A DNA stretch of 53,390 nt from Desulfobacterales bacterium (GCA_022340885.1 JAJDND010000015.1:1-53390), one strand, 5' to 3'; positions 15,509 through 23,645 are shown, counted from the first letter of the stretch. Translations and numbers: made by a program. The notes: a model not told the origin generated them from the sequence alone.

Positions 15509-17521
15509 ATGTTTGAAAAAATTCTAATTGCCAATCGCGGTGAAATTGCCGTGCGTATATTTGCTACCTGCAAACGGATGGGAATCTTGACAGTAGCGGT
15601 TTACTCGGAGCCGGATTTCAGAAGCCTGCATGTTACCACTGCCGATGAAGCGGTATCGCTGGGCGGTGCCCGGCCTGCAGAATCCTATCTGAACATGGAC
15701 AAGATCATCAGAGCGGCCCTTGACACCGGCTGCCAGGCGATTCATCCAGGTTATGGTTTTCTCTCGGAGAATGCGCAGTTTGCGGAAAAAGTAGCCCTTG
15801 CCGGCCTCACCTTCATTGGACCGCCTGCATCGGTCATCGCGGCTATGGGTGACAAGATTGCCGCCAAACAATTGGCTGTCGAGGCTGGCGTTCCAACGGT
15901 TCCCGGTCATTTTCAACCAGTTTTTACCCTGGAAGAAGCCGAGGTCGCCGCCAAAGAAATAGGGTGCCCAGTGCTGCTGAAACCTGCAGCGGGGGGGGGT
16001 GGAAAAGGGATGCGGGTGGTAGACAAGCCCAAAGATCTGGCCTCGGCCTTGACGCTTTGTCAACAGGAAGCCCGGAAGTCTTTCGGCGATGACCGGATCT
16101 TCATAGAACGTTATATCAAGCGGCCGCGGCATGTCGAAATTCAGATTTTGGCGGATCACCACGGTAATGTCGTCCATTTGGGGGAACGGGAGTGCTCGAT
16201 CCAGCGGCGTTATCAAAAGATCATCGAAGAGTCTCCTTCCTGCGCCCTGAATCCCGATCTTCGAGAGAAAATGGGGGCTCTTGCCTGTTCACTGGCCCGG
16301 AAGGCGGGATACTCCAATGCCGGCACAGTGGAATTTATTGTGGATGAAAACAGGGAATTCTTCTTTTTGGAGATGAATACCCGCCTCCAGGTTGAGCATC
16401 CTGTCACCGAAATGGTCAATGGCCTCGACTTGGTGGAATTGCAATTGCGGATTTCGGACGGGGAAGAATTACCCATTGCCCAGAAGGACGTATCGCTCTC
16501 GGGATGGTCCATGGAAGTGAGGATTTGTGCAGAGAATCCGGACCAGGGGTTTGTGCCGTCGGTGGGACTTATCACCCGGTATGCCGCCCCAAAGGGAATC
16601 CATGTGCGGGTCGATTCCGGCGTGGCTGCCGGGAGCTCCGTAAGTGTCTATTACGACCCGATGCTGGCCAAGATCATTACCTGGGGTGAAGACAGGGAGC
16701 AGGCCCGCAAGCGAATGGTGCAGGCAGTCAATGGATACCATATCGAGGGGGTATTTACCAATGTCGATTTTGCCAACCAGGTTCTGACCCATCCGGTGTT
16801 TATTCAGGGAGATCTCTCCACGGATTTTATCCCTGTCTATCTTTTGGATGAAAGCAAAAAGCTATCGCCGCCATTGGAAGTGCTTCATGCCATGGCCACA
16901 ACCACGACTTTGATCTATCATCTCAGGGAAAACCTGGTTCAAAATTCACTTCTTCCTCTGAAATCACGCGTCGGCGCGTCAAGACCGCAAAAAAGCCATT
17001 ACGATTATATCACCAAAAGTGTAGGGGATGTATTCCATATCCGGCTGCAAAGGGACGGATCGGATCAAAAATGGCAGGTCACGGTCGATGATGCCACCTA
17101 TCACGTCGTCACGCCGCTATTGGAATATTATCGCCGCAGATTAAAGCTTTCCATTAATGGTGAAAAATTTTTTTTCCGACTGAAATATTTAGGAAATTTC
17201 ATAATTGCCGCATTTTGCGGCGTCACGCGAACCTTTGAAATTTACAATCCGAGAGAATGGAAATTGGCTCGATTCATGCCGGTTCCGTCTCAAAGCGAAA
17301 GAGAAAATACGCTCGAGTGCCCGATGCCGGGCCTGGTTGTGGACGTCAAGGTTTCCGAAGGGGAACGGGTATTTCGCGGCCAGGAACTGGTTATCCTGGA
17401 GTCCATGAAAATGGAAAGTGCGGTCGCTTCTCCCGGAGACGCCGTGATTGAAGCAGTCTTGGTAAAACCGGGGGATGCCGTAGAATCCGGTATGGAGCTT
17501 ATCCGTTTCAAAGCGTCCTGA
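15509..17521 (+). CDS. pccA: Acyl-CoA carboxylase alpha subunit: biotin carboxylase fused to biotin carboxyl carrier domain
   Basis: A 670-residue protein of PccA type. Biotin carboxylase (about 1-450): ANRGEIAVRIF, HPGYGFLSEN, the glycine-rich ATP loop GGGGKGMRVV, FIERYIKRPRHVEIQ, MNTRLQVEHPVTEM. A linker domain of about 130 residues follows, and the C-terminal biotinyl domain has ESMKM with biotin-accepting Lys634. ATP-dependent carboxylation of biotin here feeds the PccB partner encoded just upstream. The start is the ATG at 15509, preceded by GTGAGG; the longer GTG start at 15497 overlaps the pccB stop. The pair could form methylmalonyl-CoA from propionyl-CoA, but acetyl-CoA or other acyl-CoA use cannot be excluded. 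Confidence 0.94.
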   Translation: MFEKILIANRGEIAVRIFATCKRMGILTVAVYSEPDFRSLHVTTADEAVSLGGARPAESYLNMDKIIRAALDTGCQAIHPGYGFLSENAQFAEKVALAGLTFIGPPASVIAAMGDKIAAKQLAVEAGVPTVPGHFQPVFTLEEAEVAAKEIGCPVLLKPAAGGGGKGMRVVDKPKDLASALTLCQQEARKSFGDDRIFIERYIKRPRHVEIQILADHHGNVVHLGERECSIQRRYQKIIEESPSCALNPDLREKMGALACSLARKAGYSNAGTVEFIVDENREFFFLEMNTRLQVEHPVTEMVNGLDLVELQLRISDGEELPIAQKDVSLSGWSMEVRICAENPDQGFVPSVGLITRYAAPKGIHVRVDSGVAAGSSVSVYYDPMLAKIITWGEDREQARKRMVQAVNGYHIEGVFTNVDFANQVLTHPVFIQGDLSTDFIPVYLLDESKKLSPPLEVLHAMATTTTLIYHLRENLVQNSLLPLKSRVGASRPQKSHYDYITKSVGDVFHIRLQRDGSDQKWQVTVDDATYHVVTPLLEYYRRRLKLSINGEKFFFRLKYLGNFIIAAFCGVTRTFEIYNPREWKLARFMPVPSQSERENTLECPMPGLVVDVKVSEGERVFRGQELVILESMKMESAVASPGDAVIEAVLVKPGDAVESGMELIRFKAS

Positions 17522-17539
17522 TAGGAACAAGGAGATAAA

Positions 17540-18097
17540 ATGAAACCGGGATTGATATTAATTGATATCCAAAATGATTATTTTGCCGGCGGGAATATGG
17601 AACTTTTTGATATGGAACGCGCAGCGGACAATGCAAAAAAACTCCTCGCCTCATTCCGAAATGCAAAGTTGCCGCTGTTTCATATCCAACACATCTCGAC
17701 CAGACCCGGAGCGACCTTCTTCAAACCGGACACGACCGGTGTTGAAATCAATGAAAGGGTTTTACCTCAATCCGATGAAATCGTCGTTAAAAAACATTTC
17801 CCGAATAGTTTTAGAGAAACCGGCTTGCTTGAATACCTCAAAAATTCAGGGGTGGAAACCGTCGTGATATGCGGTGCAATGAGCCATATGTGCGTTGATG
17901 CGACGACCCGCGCAGCCTTTGACCTGGGCTTCAACTGTATTGTTATCGAAGATGCTTGTGCTACACGGGATCTTCAACATAAAGGGGAAATAATTGAGGC
18001 AGGCAAAGTTCACGGCGCTTTTATGTCGGCGCTGTCGGCGCTTTATGCCAGGGTGATTTCTGCTGATGATTATATTCTGGACAAGGGGAAAAGATGA
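17540..18097 (+). CDS. Isochorismatase-like cysteine hydrolase
   Basis: A 185-residue hydrolase with the superfamily triad: Asp9 (LILIDIQNDY), Lys84/85 (VVKKHFPNSF) and Cys118 (CGAMSHMCVDATTRAA). The GAMSHMCVDATTRAAFDLG stretch is the typical signature around the nucleophile. It follows pccA by 18 bp with AAGGAG before its ATG, so it is probably in the same operon. Its own substrate is unknown; relation to acyl-CoA metabolism is only positional. It is clearly a different subgroup from the one at 6424-7005. Confidence 0.87.
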   Translation: MKPGLILIDIQNDYFAGGNMELFDMERAADNAKKLLASFRNAKLPLFHIQHISTRPGATFFKPDTTGVEINERVLPQSDEIVVKKHFPNSFRETGLLEYLKNSGVETVVICGAMSHMCVDATTRAAFDLGFNCIVIEDACATRDLQHKGEIIEAGKVHGAFMSALSALYARVISADDYILDKGKR

Positions 18098-18101
18098 AGC
18101 T

Positions 18102-18160
18102 CCCTGCAGCCTTGCTGAAACGGGATCTTCGCTGGGCACCGACAAGCTGCAGGATATTCT
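18102..18160. repeat. CCCTGCAGCC repeat, copy 3 (short)
   Basis: Begins 4 bp after the stop codon of the cysteine hydrolase. CCCTGCAGCC(T)TGCTGAAACGGGATC matches copies 1 and 2, after which it degenerates, keeping only the CCGACAAG-like end. It ends with GCTGCAGGATATT. The rest of the space to the next gene shows nothing recognisable. Confidence 0.6.
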
Positions 18161-18266
18161 GGTGAAGGCAAAGAAAAAACAAAGAACCGATTTGACAATC
18201 GATGCTTCAATGAGAATCAATAATAAAAGAAGGCCGGGGTTACTTTTTTAGAATTTGATATCAGAA

Positions 18267-19151
18267 ATGATTAGAGACATCACTGAAAATCTGTATTCGG
18301 ATATTCCGAAAGAGACCTTATATCACTATACGACCTTTACGGGACTGATGGGCATCGTCAGCAGTCAAATGCTTTGGGCCAGTGATATCAGATACATGAA
18401 TGATTCGGCAGAGCTCAAACATACGGCGGATCTCATTCGGCTTGAAATTACGCAAAGAATTACTGCCGGCCATGCAAAACCAAACCTGTTGAATCAGTTT
18501 TTGGAGTGGGTCACCCATCGAATAACAAACGGGCATATGCTGTTTGCGGCATCATTCAGGTCCAACGGCAACCTTCTCAGTCAGTGGCGCGGATACAGCA
18601 AGTTGGGAAAAGGGGTGAGCCTCGGGTTTAACCCGAGCTACATAATGAAATGCGCACGGGAACAATCATTTCAAATCGGCAGGTGTATTTATAACTCAGC
18701 GGATCAACGGCGGCTCATTAAACAAGTTGTTGATTCCGTCGAGGTGCTTGCAAAAGCGCATCATGAGAACAAGGATATTCTCGAAAAAAACGACCCGCAG
18801 TCCTATTATGACGTTTTCGAGAAAATAGAAACCGATCTGCTCCGTATCGCGGCTATCTTGAAGCATCCCTCGTTTCAGGAAGAAGAGGAATGGCGCATTG
18901 TTTCGCCGGCCCTTACGGATTATGTGACATCCCCGGTATTGTTTCGGGAAGGGACTTCCATGCTGGTGCCATACGTTGAATTCAAACTATTGCATGCAAA
19001 AGACAAACCCGTCGCGCTGGAACATATCTTCCTTGGTCCGACACCGAATATCAACATCTCCATGAATTCGCTGACCATGTTTTTGGCAAAAAACGGCGCG
19101 AATCCCGAAAAAGGTATAACCTATTGTGAGATTCCATATCGCCAGCGTTAA
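18267..19151 (+). CDS. DUF2971 domain protein
   Basis: A 295-residue protein with the DUF2971 layout: LYHYTTFTGLMGIVSSQMLWAS, then YMNDSAE near residue 45, LLSQWRGYSKLGKGVSLGF in the centre, and EEEWRIV near residue 215. The family has no settled biochemical function known to me; it occurs sporadically and often in accessory regions. Start: a TTG at 18255 or the ATG at 18267; neither has a good Shine-Dalgarno, and I take the ATG. The neighbours (repeat copy 3 and a degraded LysE gene) suggest a locally unstable stretch. Confidence 0.8.
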   Translation: MIRDITENLYSDIPKETLYHYTTFTGLMGIVSSQMLWASDIRYMNDSAELKHTADLIRLEITQRITAGHAKPNLLNQFLEWVTHRITNGHMLFAASFRSNGNLLSQWRGYSKLGKGVSLGFNPSYIMKCAREQSFQIGRCIYNSADQRRLIKQVVDSVEVLAKAHHENKDILEKNDPQSYYDVFEKIETDLLRIAAILKHPSFQEEEEWRIVSPALTDYVTSPVLFREGTSMLVPYVEFKLLHAKDKPVALEHIFLGPTPNINISMNSLTMFLAKNGANPEKGITYCEIPYRQR

Positions 19152-19192
19152 CGTACAATCTGCATGGCCGCGGGTCATGTTTTTGGAGGATT

Positions 19193-19492
19193 ATGGTGAA
19201 CATACAAGTTTGGGCGGCCTTTGTTCTCGCCGCAGCGAATGTTTTGGTCATTCCGGGTCTGACAATACTTTTGGTCATCAGCAGGCAAGGCGACACATTT
19301 TTTCAATTTTTCATTTTAGGGGCAACGTTTCTATTTCTCGCTTCCTTCAATGCAGCATTGTATGCCCTCTTTGCCGGACAGCTCCGTGATAAGCTGCAAA
19401 ATTCAACCGTGCGCCGCTGGCTGAATCGCTGCGGCGGAAGCGTCCTCATTTGCGCCGGGCTTGCCACGGCAACCCTGAAGCGATCTTTTTGA
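19193..19492 (+). pseudogene. LysE-family exporter relic with internal in-frame deletion
   Basis: A 99-residue frame whose first 30 residues (WAAFVLAAANVLVIPGLTILLVIS) match the N-terminus of LysE/RhtB exporters, including a decayed PGP motif. The remainder (FFILGATFLFLASFNAALYALFAGQLRD...RRWLNRCGGSVLI) matches the C-terminal third. Family members are about 200-210 residues, so roughly 100 central residues, including the substrate-path helices, are missing without a frameshift. GGAGG precedes the ATG, so it could still be translated as a three-helix protein, but transport is unlikely. Confidence 0.62.
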
Positions 19493-19504
19493 AGCGCTTT
19501 GCCG

Positions 19505-19534
19505 AGAAGTGGTTTCAAAACACAATTTGAGACT
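19505..19534. repeat. Remnant of palindromic element (copy D)
   Basis: AGAAGTGGTTTCAAAA (19505-19520) equals the left terminus of copy A (9040-9055). It is followed by AATTTGAGACTC, which resembles the AATTTGAGTCTGA inner block near the right end of copies B and C. It appears to be a collapsed copy, 13 bp after the stop of the LysE relic. Confidence 0.5.
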
Positions 19535-19560
19535 CACCCCGTAAGTTAGAGGAAAAAATC

Positions 19561-20355
19561 ATGCCGTTCGCAGAAGTCAACAATACAAGACTCAACTATC
19601 GTTTGGAAGGGCCCGAACAGGGAACCGTCATCATGCTTTCGAACTCTTTGGCCGCAGACCTCAACATGTGGGAATTTCAAGTTCCCGTGCTTGTCCGGTC
19701 CGGTTACCGGGTGCTCCGGTACGACAGCCGAGGCCACGGGGACTCAGCGGTGACCGATGGCCCGTATTCCATGGAGTTGATGGCCGCTGACGCAGTCGGG
19801 TTGATGGACGCACTCGGTTTGGAAAAGGTCCACTTCTGCGGCCTTTCCATGGGCGGAATGGTCGGCCAAATGCTGGGGACGCTGTACGGTGACCGGTTGG
19901 CGTCGTTGACCCTCAGTTCTACGGCGGCCCATATGGCTCCCAAAGAAACATGGGATCAACGCATCGCGGCTGTTCGAAAACACGGTATGGCGTTCGTCGC
20001 AGACGCTACCATAGACCGGTGGTTTACCAAACCCGGACAGGTGCACATGTCCGCTTCGATTGAGAAGATTCGGAGCGTCATTATGAATACGTCTGTCGAG
20101 GGATATTGCGCATGCTGTGGGGCGATTCGAGATATGGACCAGAGAGAAAGTATACGCGCCGTGCCGACGCGAACCCTGGTGATCGTGGGCGATCAGGATT
20201 CAGGAACTCCGATTTCGGCGGCAGAACTCATCCATAGAAAAATCCCTTCATCGACATTGAAAATTATTCCGGATGCCGCTCACTTTGTCCAGATGGAGCA
20301 ATCGAGCATCTTTAACAAGGCACTTTTGGAATTTGTCAATCCTGATACTGAATAA
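19561..20355 (+). CDS. Alpha/beta hydrolase, 3-oxoadipate enol-lactonase-like
   Basis: A 264-residue hydrolase with the alpha/beta fold: RYDSRGHGDS loop, nucleophile elbow GLSMGGM with Ser96, acid loop VGDQDSGTP and catalytic His in DAAHFVQMEQ. The order and the RGHG, GLSMGG and D.GTP motifs resemble PcaD-type enol-lactonases. However, no other beta-ketoadipate pathway gene is nearby, so it may hydrolyse a different ester, lactone or thioester. It is followed 11 bp later by the HIBCH-like gene, so a thioester-related role is worth considering. Confidence 0.85.
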   Translation: MPFAEVNNTRLNYRLEGPEQGTVIMLSNSLAADLNMWEFQVPVLVRSGYRVLRYDSRGHGDSAVTDGPYSMELMAADAVGLMDALGLEKVHFCGLSMGGMVGQMLGTLYGDRLASLTLSSTAAHMAPKETWDQRIAAVRKHGMAFVADATIDRWFTKPGQVHMSASIEKIRSVIMNTSVEGYCACCGAIRDMDQRESIRAVPTRTLVIVGDQDSGTPISAAELIHRKIPSSTLKIIPDAAHFVQMEQSSIFNKALLEFVNPDTE

Positions 20356-20366
20356 GGAGATCTCAA

Positions 20367-21431
20367 TTGAATGATATAAACGATGGAGCGGGGCCGGAAG
20401 TCCTGATTCGAACCGGACCCGGGATGATGAGCATTCTACTCAACCGCCCGCGCGCGTTGAACAGCCTCAACATTGAAATGATTCGGTCGATCCAGAAAGC
20501 CCTGAACGAGGCGGAAACCGAAAAACGCTTCCGATTCGTCTTGTTTTACGGCACCGGCGAGAAAGGTTTTTGCGCCGGCGGTGATGTCAAGGCTCTGGCC
20601 CGGGCTATTCGGGAAAAAAGCGTCTTGCGGGCGGATCTGATTTTAAAAGAAGAATATGATTTGCTCTTGCGGATCCACCGATTTTCCAAACCGGTGATCG
20701 CCCTTTGCGATGGAATCACCATGGGGGCGGGTTTAGGTCTGGCCGCAGCATCGGATATCGCAGTGGCCACGGAACGTACGCGTATGGCGATGCCGGAAAC
20801 CCGAATCGGCTTTTTCCCGGATGTAGGCTCCACCGGTTGGATGTTCACCAAATGCCCGCCGGGTTATCCCGAATATCTGGGTCTGACGGGCTATGAAATG
20901 GAAGGTGAAGAAACCGTTCGCGTGGGATTTGCATCCCATTTAACGCCGCTGAATCGATTGCCGGAACTGAAAAACATGCTGGAAGGATATGCGACACGTT
21001 TGCCACGGCAAAGGGTTCCGGCGGCCAAGGAGCTGGTCCGGGCACTCGATCCGTTTTTTGTAAAAAAAATAGCGGCCAAGCCCGACATGGACGACTGGGT
21101 GGCCGCCTACTTTCAAGGAAAAGACTCCCTCGTGGAAATCATAGAATCGCTCAGGCAATGCAGCATCCAGATCCGCCTTTGCAACCAGGTTTTTGAGCGT
21201 CTGGCTGAAAGATCCCCTACGTCCTTGGCGGTAACCTTGAAACTATTACGGCATAACGAAAATCGCCCCCTTGAAGAGGTTTTTCAGACCGAACTGGCTG
21301 CCGTGCGTTTTATTCTGAACCATCCAGATTATGTCGAGGGTGTAAGGGCACGTTTGGAGGACAAGGACGACAGTCCCCGATGGCAGCCTGAAACCATAGA
21401 AGCGGTCGGCGATCTGGACTTGAAATTTTAA
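20367..21431 (+). CDS. Enoyl-CoA hydratase/isomerase family, 3-hydroxyisobutyryl-CoA hydrolase-like
   Basis: A 354-residue crotonase-fold protein. RPRALNSLN, FCAGGDVKAL (oxyanion hole), GAGLGLAAASDIAVATERTRMAMPET and IGFFPDVGSTGW match the HIBCH branch, as does the C-terminal HPDYVEGVRARLEDKD, which plain enoyl-CoA hydratases lack. HIBCH releases 3-hydroxyisobutyrate from its CoA ester in valine breakdown, which ends in propionyl-CoA and fits the carboxylase pair upstream. It starts at a TTG (20367) with AAGGAG 8 nt upstream; the nearby ATG at 20371 is out of frame. DVGSTG replaces the more usual DVGG. Confidence 0.85.
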   Translation: MNDINDGAGPEVLIRTGPGMMSILLNRPRALNSLNIEMIRSIQKALNEAETEKRFRFVLFYGTGEKGFCAGGDVKALARAIREKSVLRADLILKEEYDLLLRIHRFSKPVIALCDGITMGAGLGLAAASDIAVATERTRMAMPETRIGFFPDVGSTGWMFTKCPPGYPEYLGLTGYEMEGEETVRVGFASHLTPLNRLPELKNMLEGYATRLPRQRVPAAKELVRALDPFFVKKIAAKPDMDDWVAAYFQGKDSLVEIIESLRQCSIQIRLCNQVFERLAERSPTSLAVTLKLLRHNENRPLEEVFQTELAAVRFILNHPDYVEGVRARLEDKDDSPRWQPETIEAVGDLDLKF

Positions 21432-21525
21432 AATACGATCCATAGGAGAAAGGCGTTCCCATGCGCGGCCATGCTATGGACAACGATAGAAATAAGTTAT
21501 AACATATAAATTAAAGGAGTTTGAT

Positions 21526-22053
21526 ATGCGTGCCCTAAAACGCTTATTGCCGGCAGTGCTCATGCCGTTTTTTATCACCTCGTGTGCGGTTATTTCTCCG
21601 CAACTCCGGAACGAATCCATAGGGCCGGTTCCATTTAAAACACTCGTGCACGAAGCCGACAAATATAAAGGAGACACCGTAATCTTGGGAGGATACATTC
21701 TGGAAACACAAAATCTAGCCGACAAATCCATCATCAAAGTGCTGCAAGCGCCATTGGGATCAGGAGAAAACCCCAAATCCAAAGATATGTCCCAAGGACG
21801 ATTTATCATTTTAACAAAAGGATTTTTAGATCCCGAGGTTTACAGAAAGGACCGCAAAATAACCGTAGCAGGCACCGTCGCTGGTATTAAGATGGAAAAG
21901 GTGAATGATTTTTCCCAGCCCTATCTAGAGATCGAAAGCCGGGAAATACACCTCTGGCCTAAAGAAGAGTATTATTACCCCCAGCCTTACTACGATCCCT
22001 GGTATTACCCTTATCCCTTCTTTTGGAGGCCTTACCCCTTTTACCCCTACTAA
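21526..22053 (+). CDS. Slp-family outer membrane lipoprotein with Tyr/Pro-rich tail
   Basis: A 175-residue lipoprotein (signal ending FFITSC, lipidated Cys20) paralogous to the product at 848-1348. Shared are YKGDTVILGGYILE, GRFIILTKGFLDPEVYRKD, ITVAGTVAG and HLWP. It differs in a 25-residue C-terminal tail very rich in Tyr, Pro and Trp (YYYPQPYYDPWYYPYPF...), a feature common in some lipoproteins of this family. AAAGGAG lies 6 nt before the ATG. It is the only gene in its transcript that I can see; TATAAC at about 21498-21503 may be its -10. Confidence 0.86.
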   Translation: MRALKRLLPAVLMPFFITSCAVISPQLRNESIGPVPFKTLVHEADKYKGDTVILGGYILETQNLADKSIIKVLQAPLGSGENPKSKDMSQGRFIILTKGFLDPEVYRKDRKITVAGTVAGIKMEKVNDFSQPYLEIESREIHLWPKEEYYYPQPYYDPWYYPYPFFWRPYPFYPY

Positions 22054-22414
22054 TTGATGGCCAATTCAGCTGGCGGTTGTGCTGAAGTGATAAACTGCGG
22101 TGATTCCGTCAGGGGTACCTGCGCAGATAATATATTTGAACAATCCGATTTCATTAGATTTATTGATTTACACCCATACAATATATGGGTATTTATCCTA
22201 ATGAGCTACAATATATTCTAATTCGACAAAATTATATAATAATTATATATAATTCTGCTTGACATTAAACATCGGTAAATCTATGAATAAGGCTCCTGAT
22301 TTGTTTTAAAAAAATACTCTTTTTCAAGCTTCCAAAGGAGTGCGTATATCTTTGGGGGTGTTATTCCATGTTCAAAAAATGCCGTTATAAATACAGGCGG
22401 CTAAGGTTGACATT
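22054..22414 (+). promoter_or_regulatory. AT-rich gene-free region with hairpin and promoter
   Basis: A 7-bp inverted repeat ACCCATA-CAATA-TATGGGT (22172-22190) sits in strongly AT-rich DNA, with further self-complementary TTATATAATAATTATATA runs. A promoter candidate TTGACA (22259-22264), 17 bp, TATGAA (22282-22287) lies 130 bp upstream of the PilZ-like gene. No gene seen. Confidence 0.5.
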
Positions 22415-22768
22415 ATGTTAACGGGGGCATCTTTGGACAATTTGGCTGAGAATAGATCAGATTATAGAAATATTCTGGACAAATTCTTCAGCGTCCAGTT
22501 CTCCTTAAACGAAAGGGGGCCGGTTTATCTATTCAAATTAAGGGACAAATCCACAAATGAACCGTGTATTCTCGTCAAGGAAGATTCCCATGTGTCCGAA
22601 CAGCTCGAGGTCGGCGATATATTAGACATGGAATACAGCTCCCCGGGATTATCAAAACCCAATACGCATTTAAAAACACAAATTATTTCAAAAAATTCTC
22701 ATAATATATTTACAGGGCATTATCTTGTCGGACTGTCCATAGTTGAGGAACAGCATCAGCAATTATAA
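22415..22768 (+). CDS. PilZ-like small protein (tentative)
   Basis: A 117-residue soluble protein, predominantly beta in character: RNILDKFFSVQF, VYLFKLRDKSTNEPCILVKEDS, LEVGDILDMEYSSP, then HYLVGLSIV. The layout (charged RSDYR start, a beta strand with S-x-x-x-C, VGD.L.ME, and GLSIV at the end) resembles PilZ-domain proteins seen in Desulfobacterota. The c-di-GMP-binding RxxxR and D/NxSxxG motifs are only partly recognisable (DKSTNEP), so binding is doubtful. It is followed within 32 bp by an Arg-rich mini-protein whose motifs are often found beside PilZ domains. Confidence 0.5.
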   Translation: MLTGASLDNLAENRSDYRNILDKFFSVQFSLNERGPVYLFKLRDKSTNEPCILVKEDSHVSEQLEVGDILDMEYSSPGLSKPNTHLKTQIISKNSHNIFTGHYLVGLSIVEEQHQQL

Positions 22769-22800
22769 TTTTTTGAATATTAAAGAATACTTACAAAAGC

Positions 22801-22962
22801 ATGGCGGAATATATCCGGGACAACGGAGGTCGCCGTCTGGGGATCGACCGGCGACAATTTTCTTATGACGTACATATTCCCGAACGGAGATCCCGTAAAG
22901 AAAGAAGAAGCGGTCTCGATAGAAGACAAAAACCGAGGATAAGCAAAGCTGAACATCATTAA
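22801..22962 (+). CDS. Arg-rich 53-residue small protein with repeated (E/D)RR motifs
   Basis: An ATG at 22801 opens a 53-codon frame ending TAA at 22962. The peptide has GGRRLGIDRRQFSYDV, then IPERRSRKERR, then SGLDRRQK: three RR-(x)-(G/S)-x-(D/E)RR type repeats. I recall such Arg-rich GxDRR/ERRSG motifs from short conserved proteins and linkers near PilZ domains. No strong Shine-Dalgarno is visible. Codon use, spacing and the repeated motif argue for a real gene, but function is unknown to me. Confidence 0.55.
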   Translation: MAEYIRDNGGRRLGIDRRQFSYDVHIPERRSRKERRSGLDRRQKPRISKAEHH

Positions 22963-22996
22963 GTGATTTTGGCCACAACCCGGGGAGGTGGCTGCA

Positions 22997-23248
22997 ATGA
23001 AAGAAGTACTGGAAAAAATATTTGAAGCTCACCCTGGAAAATCGACCATGACAATAAACGGTAAATGTTCAGACTGCGGGTGCAGCGTCACTGTTGTCGT
23101 GGAATCGACCTCAGGGGGGTATGGTTTGCTAGGGGGCATATTAGATACGACTTCATCTGAAAATTTTTCCATCACCTGTCTCGATTGTTACAAATCGCAT
23201 CACGATATCTCCAAGCGCTACGCCTCAAATGCCGCATCCACCCAATAG
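22997..23248 (+). CDS. Small conserved hypothetical with paired Cys motifs (zinc-ribbon-like)
   Basis: An 83-residue protein containing GKCSDCGCSVTVVVE and, about 30 residues on, ITCLDCYKSHH: CxxC plus CxxC, spaced as in a small zinc ribbon. Between them is a Gly-rich turn (STSGGYGLLGGILD). GGGGAGG precedes the ATG at 22997; a GTG three codons earlier is less likely because it overlaps the Shine-Dalgarno. Metal binding is an inference from the cysteines. It completes a run of three small genes (22415-23248) in one direction. Confidence 0.6.
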   Translation: MKEVLEKIFEAHPGKSTMTINGKCSDCGCSVTVVVESTSGGYGLLGGILDTTSSENFSITCLDCYKSHHDISKRYASNAASTQ

Positions 23249-23645
23249 TTCTCAAACGCTTATTGGCATTCATCGAAAAACACTTCTCTCCGTTTGCTCG
23301 GTGAATCCTGTCGCCTGTTTCACCGGGGTTTTACACAAAAATCAATCCATTGAATTTAGGTGGTAAATAAGCCGTTGAAATATCACTTGCATTTTTCAAT
23401 GAGCCCCTTCGACAGTCAATCTGAAATTGATGCCAAATCATATTATTTACACCAAATTGTAAAGATAAATTCAGCGGTTTTTTAAAAGTCAAAAAAATAT
23501 ATAACAAGGCTTGACTCACCGAACCAATTGGTATATGGATTTTGCCCGATAACGGGATTTTGCCCGATAAAGGTAGCGGTGATTTTTTGCCGTGGCCAAA
23601 CGATATCCAAACTATAAAATGACAATATGAAAGGAGGCTTTTAAA
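23249..23645 (+). promoter_or_regulatory. Gene-free region upstream of the ferredoxin with 18-bp tandem direct repeat
   Basis: GGATTTTGCCCGATAA occurs at 23537-23552 and again at 23555-23570, an 18-bp period directly upstream of the ferredoxin. A weak promoter candidate (TTGACT at 23511-23516, TATGGA at 23534-23539) overlaps the first repeat. AAGGAGG lies before the ferredoxin ATG. Nothing coding is evident in the rest. Confidence 0.45.

Noticed and set aside
21475-21516. 14-codon mini-frame before slp (after AGGAG)
   Set aside because: Very short, no conservation evidence; could be chance although a ribosome-like site precedes it.
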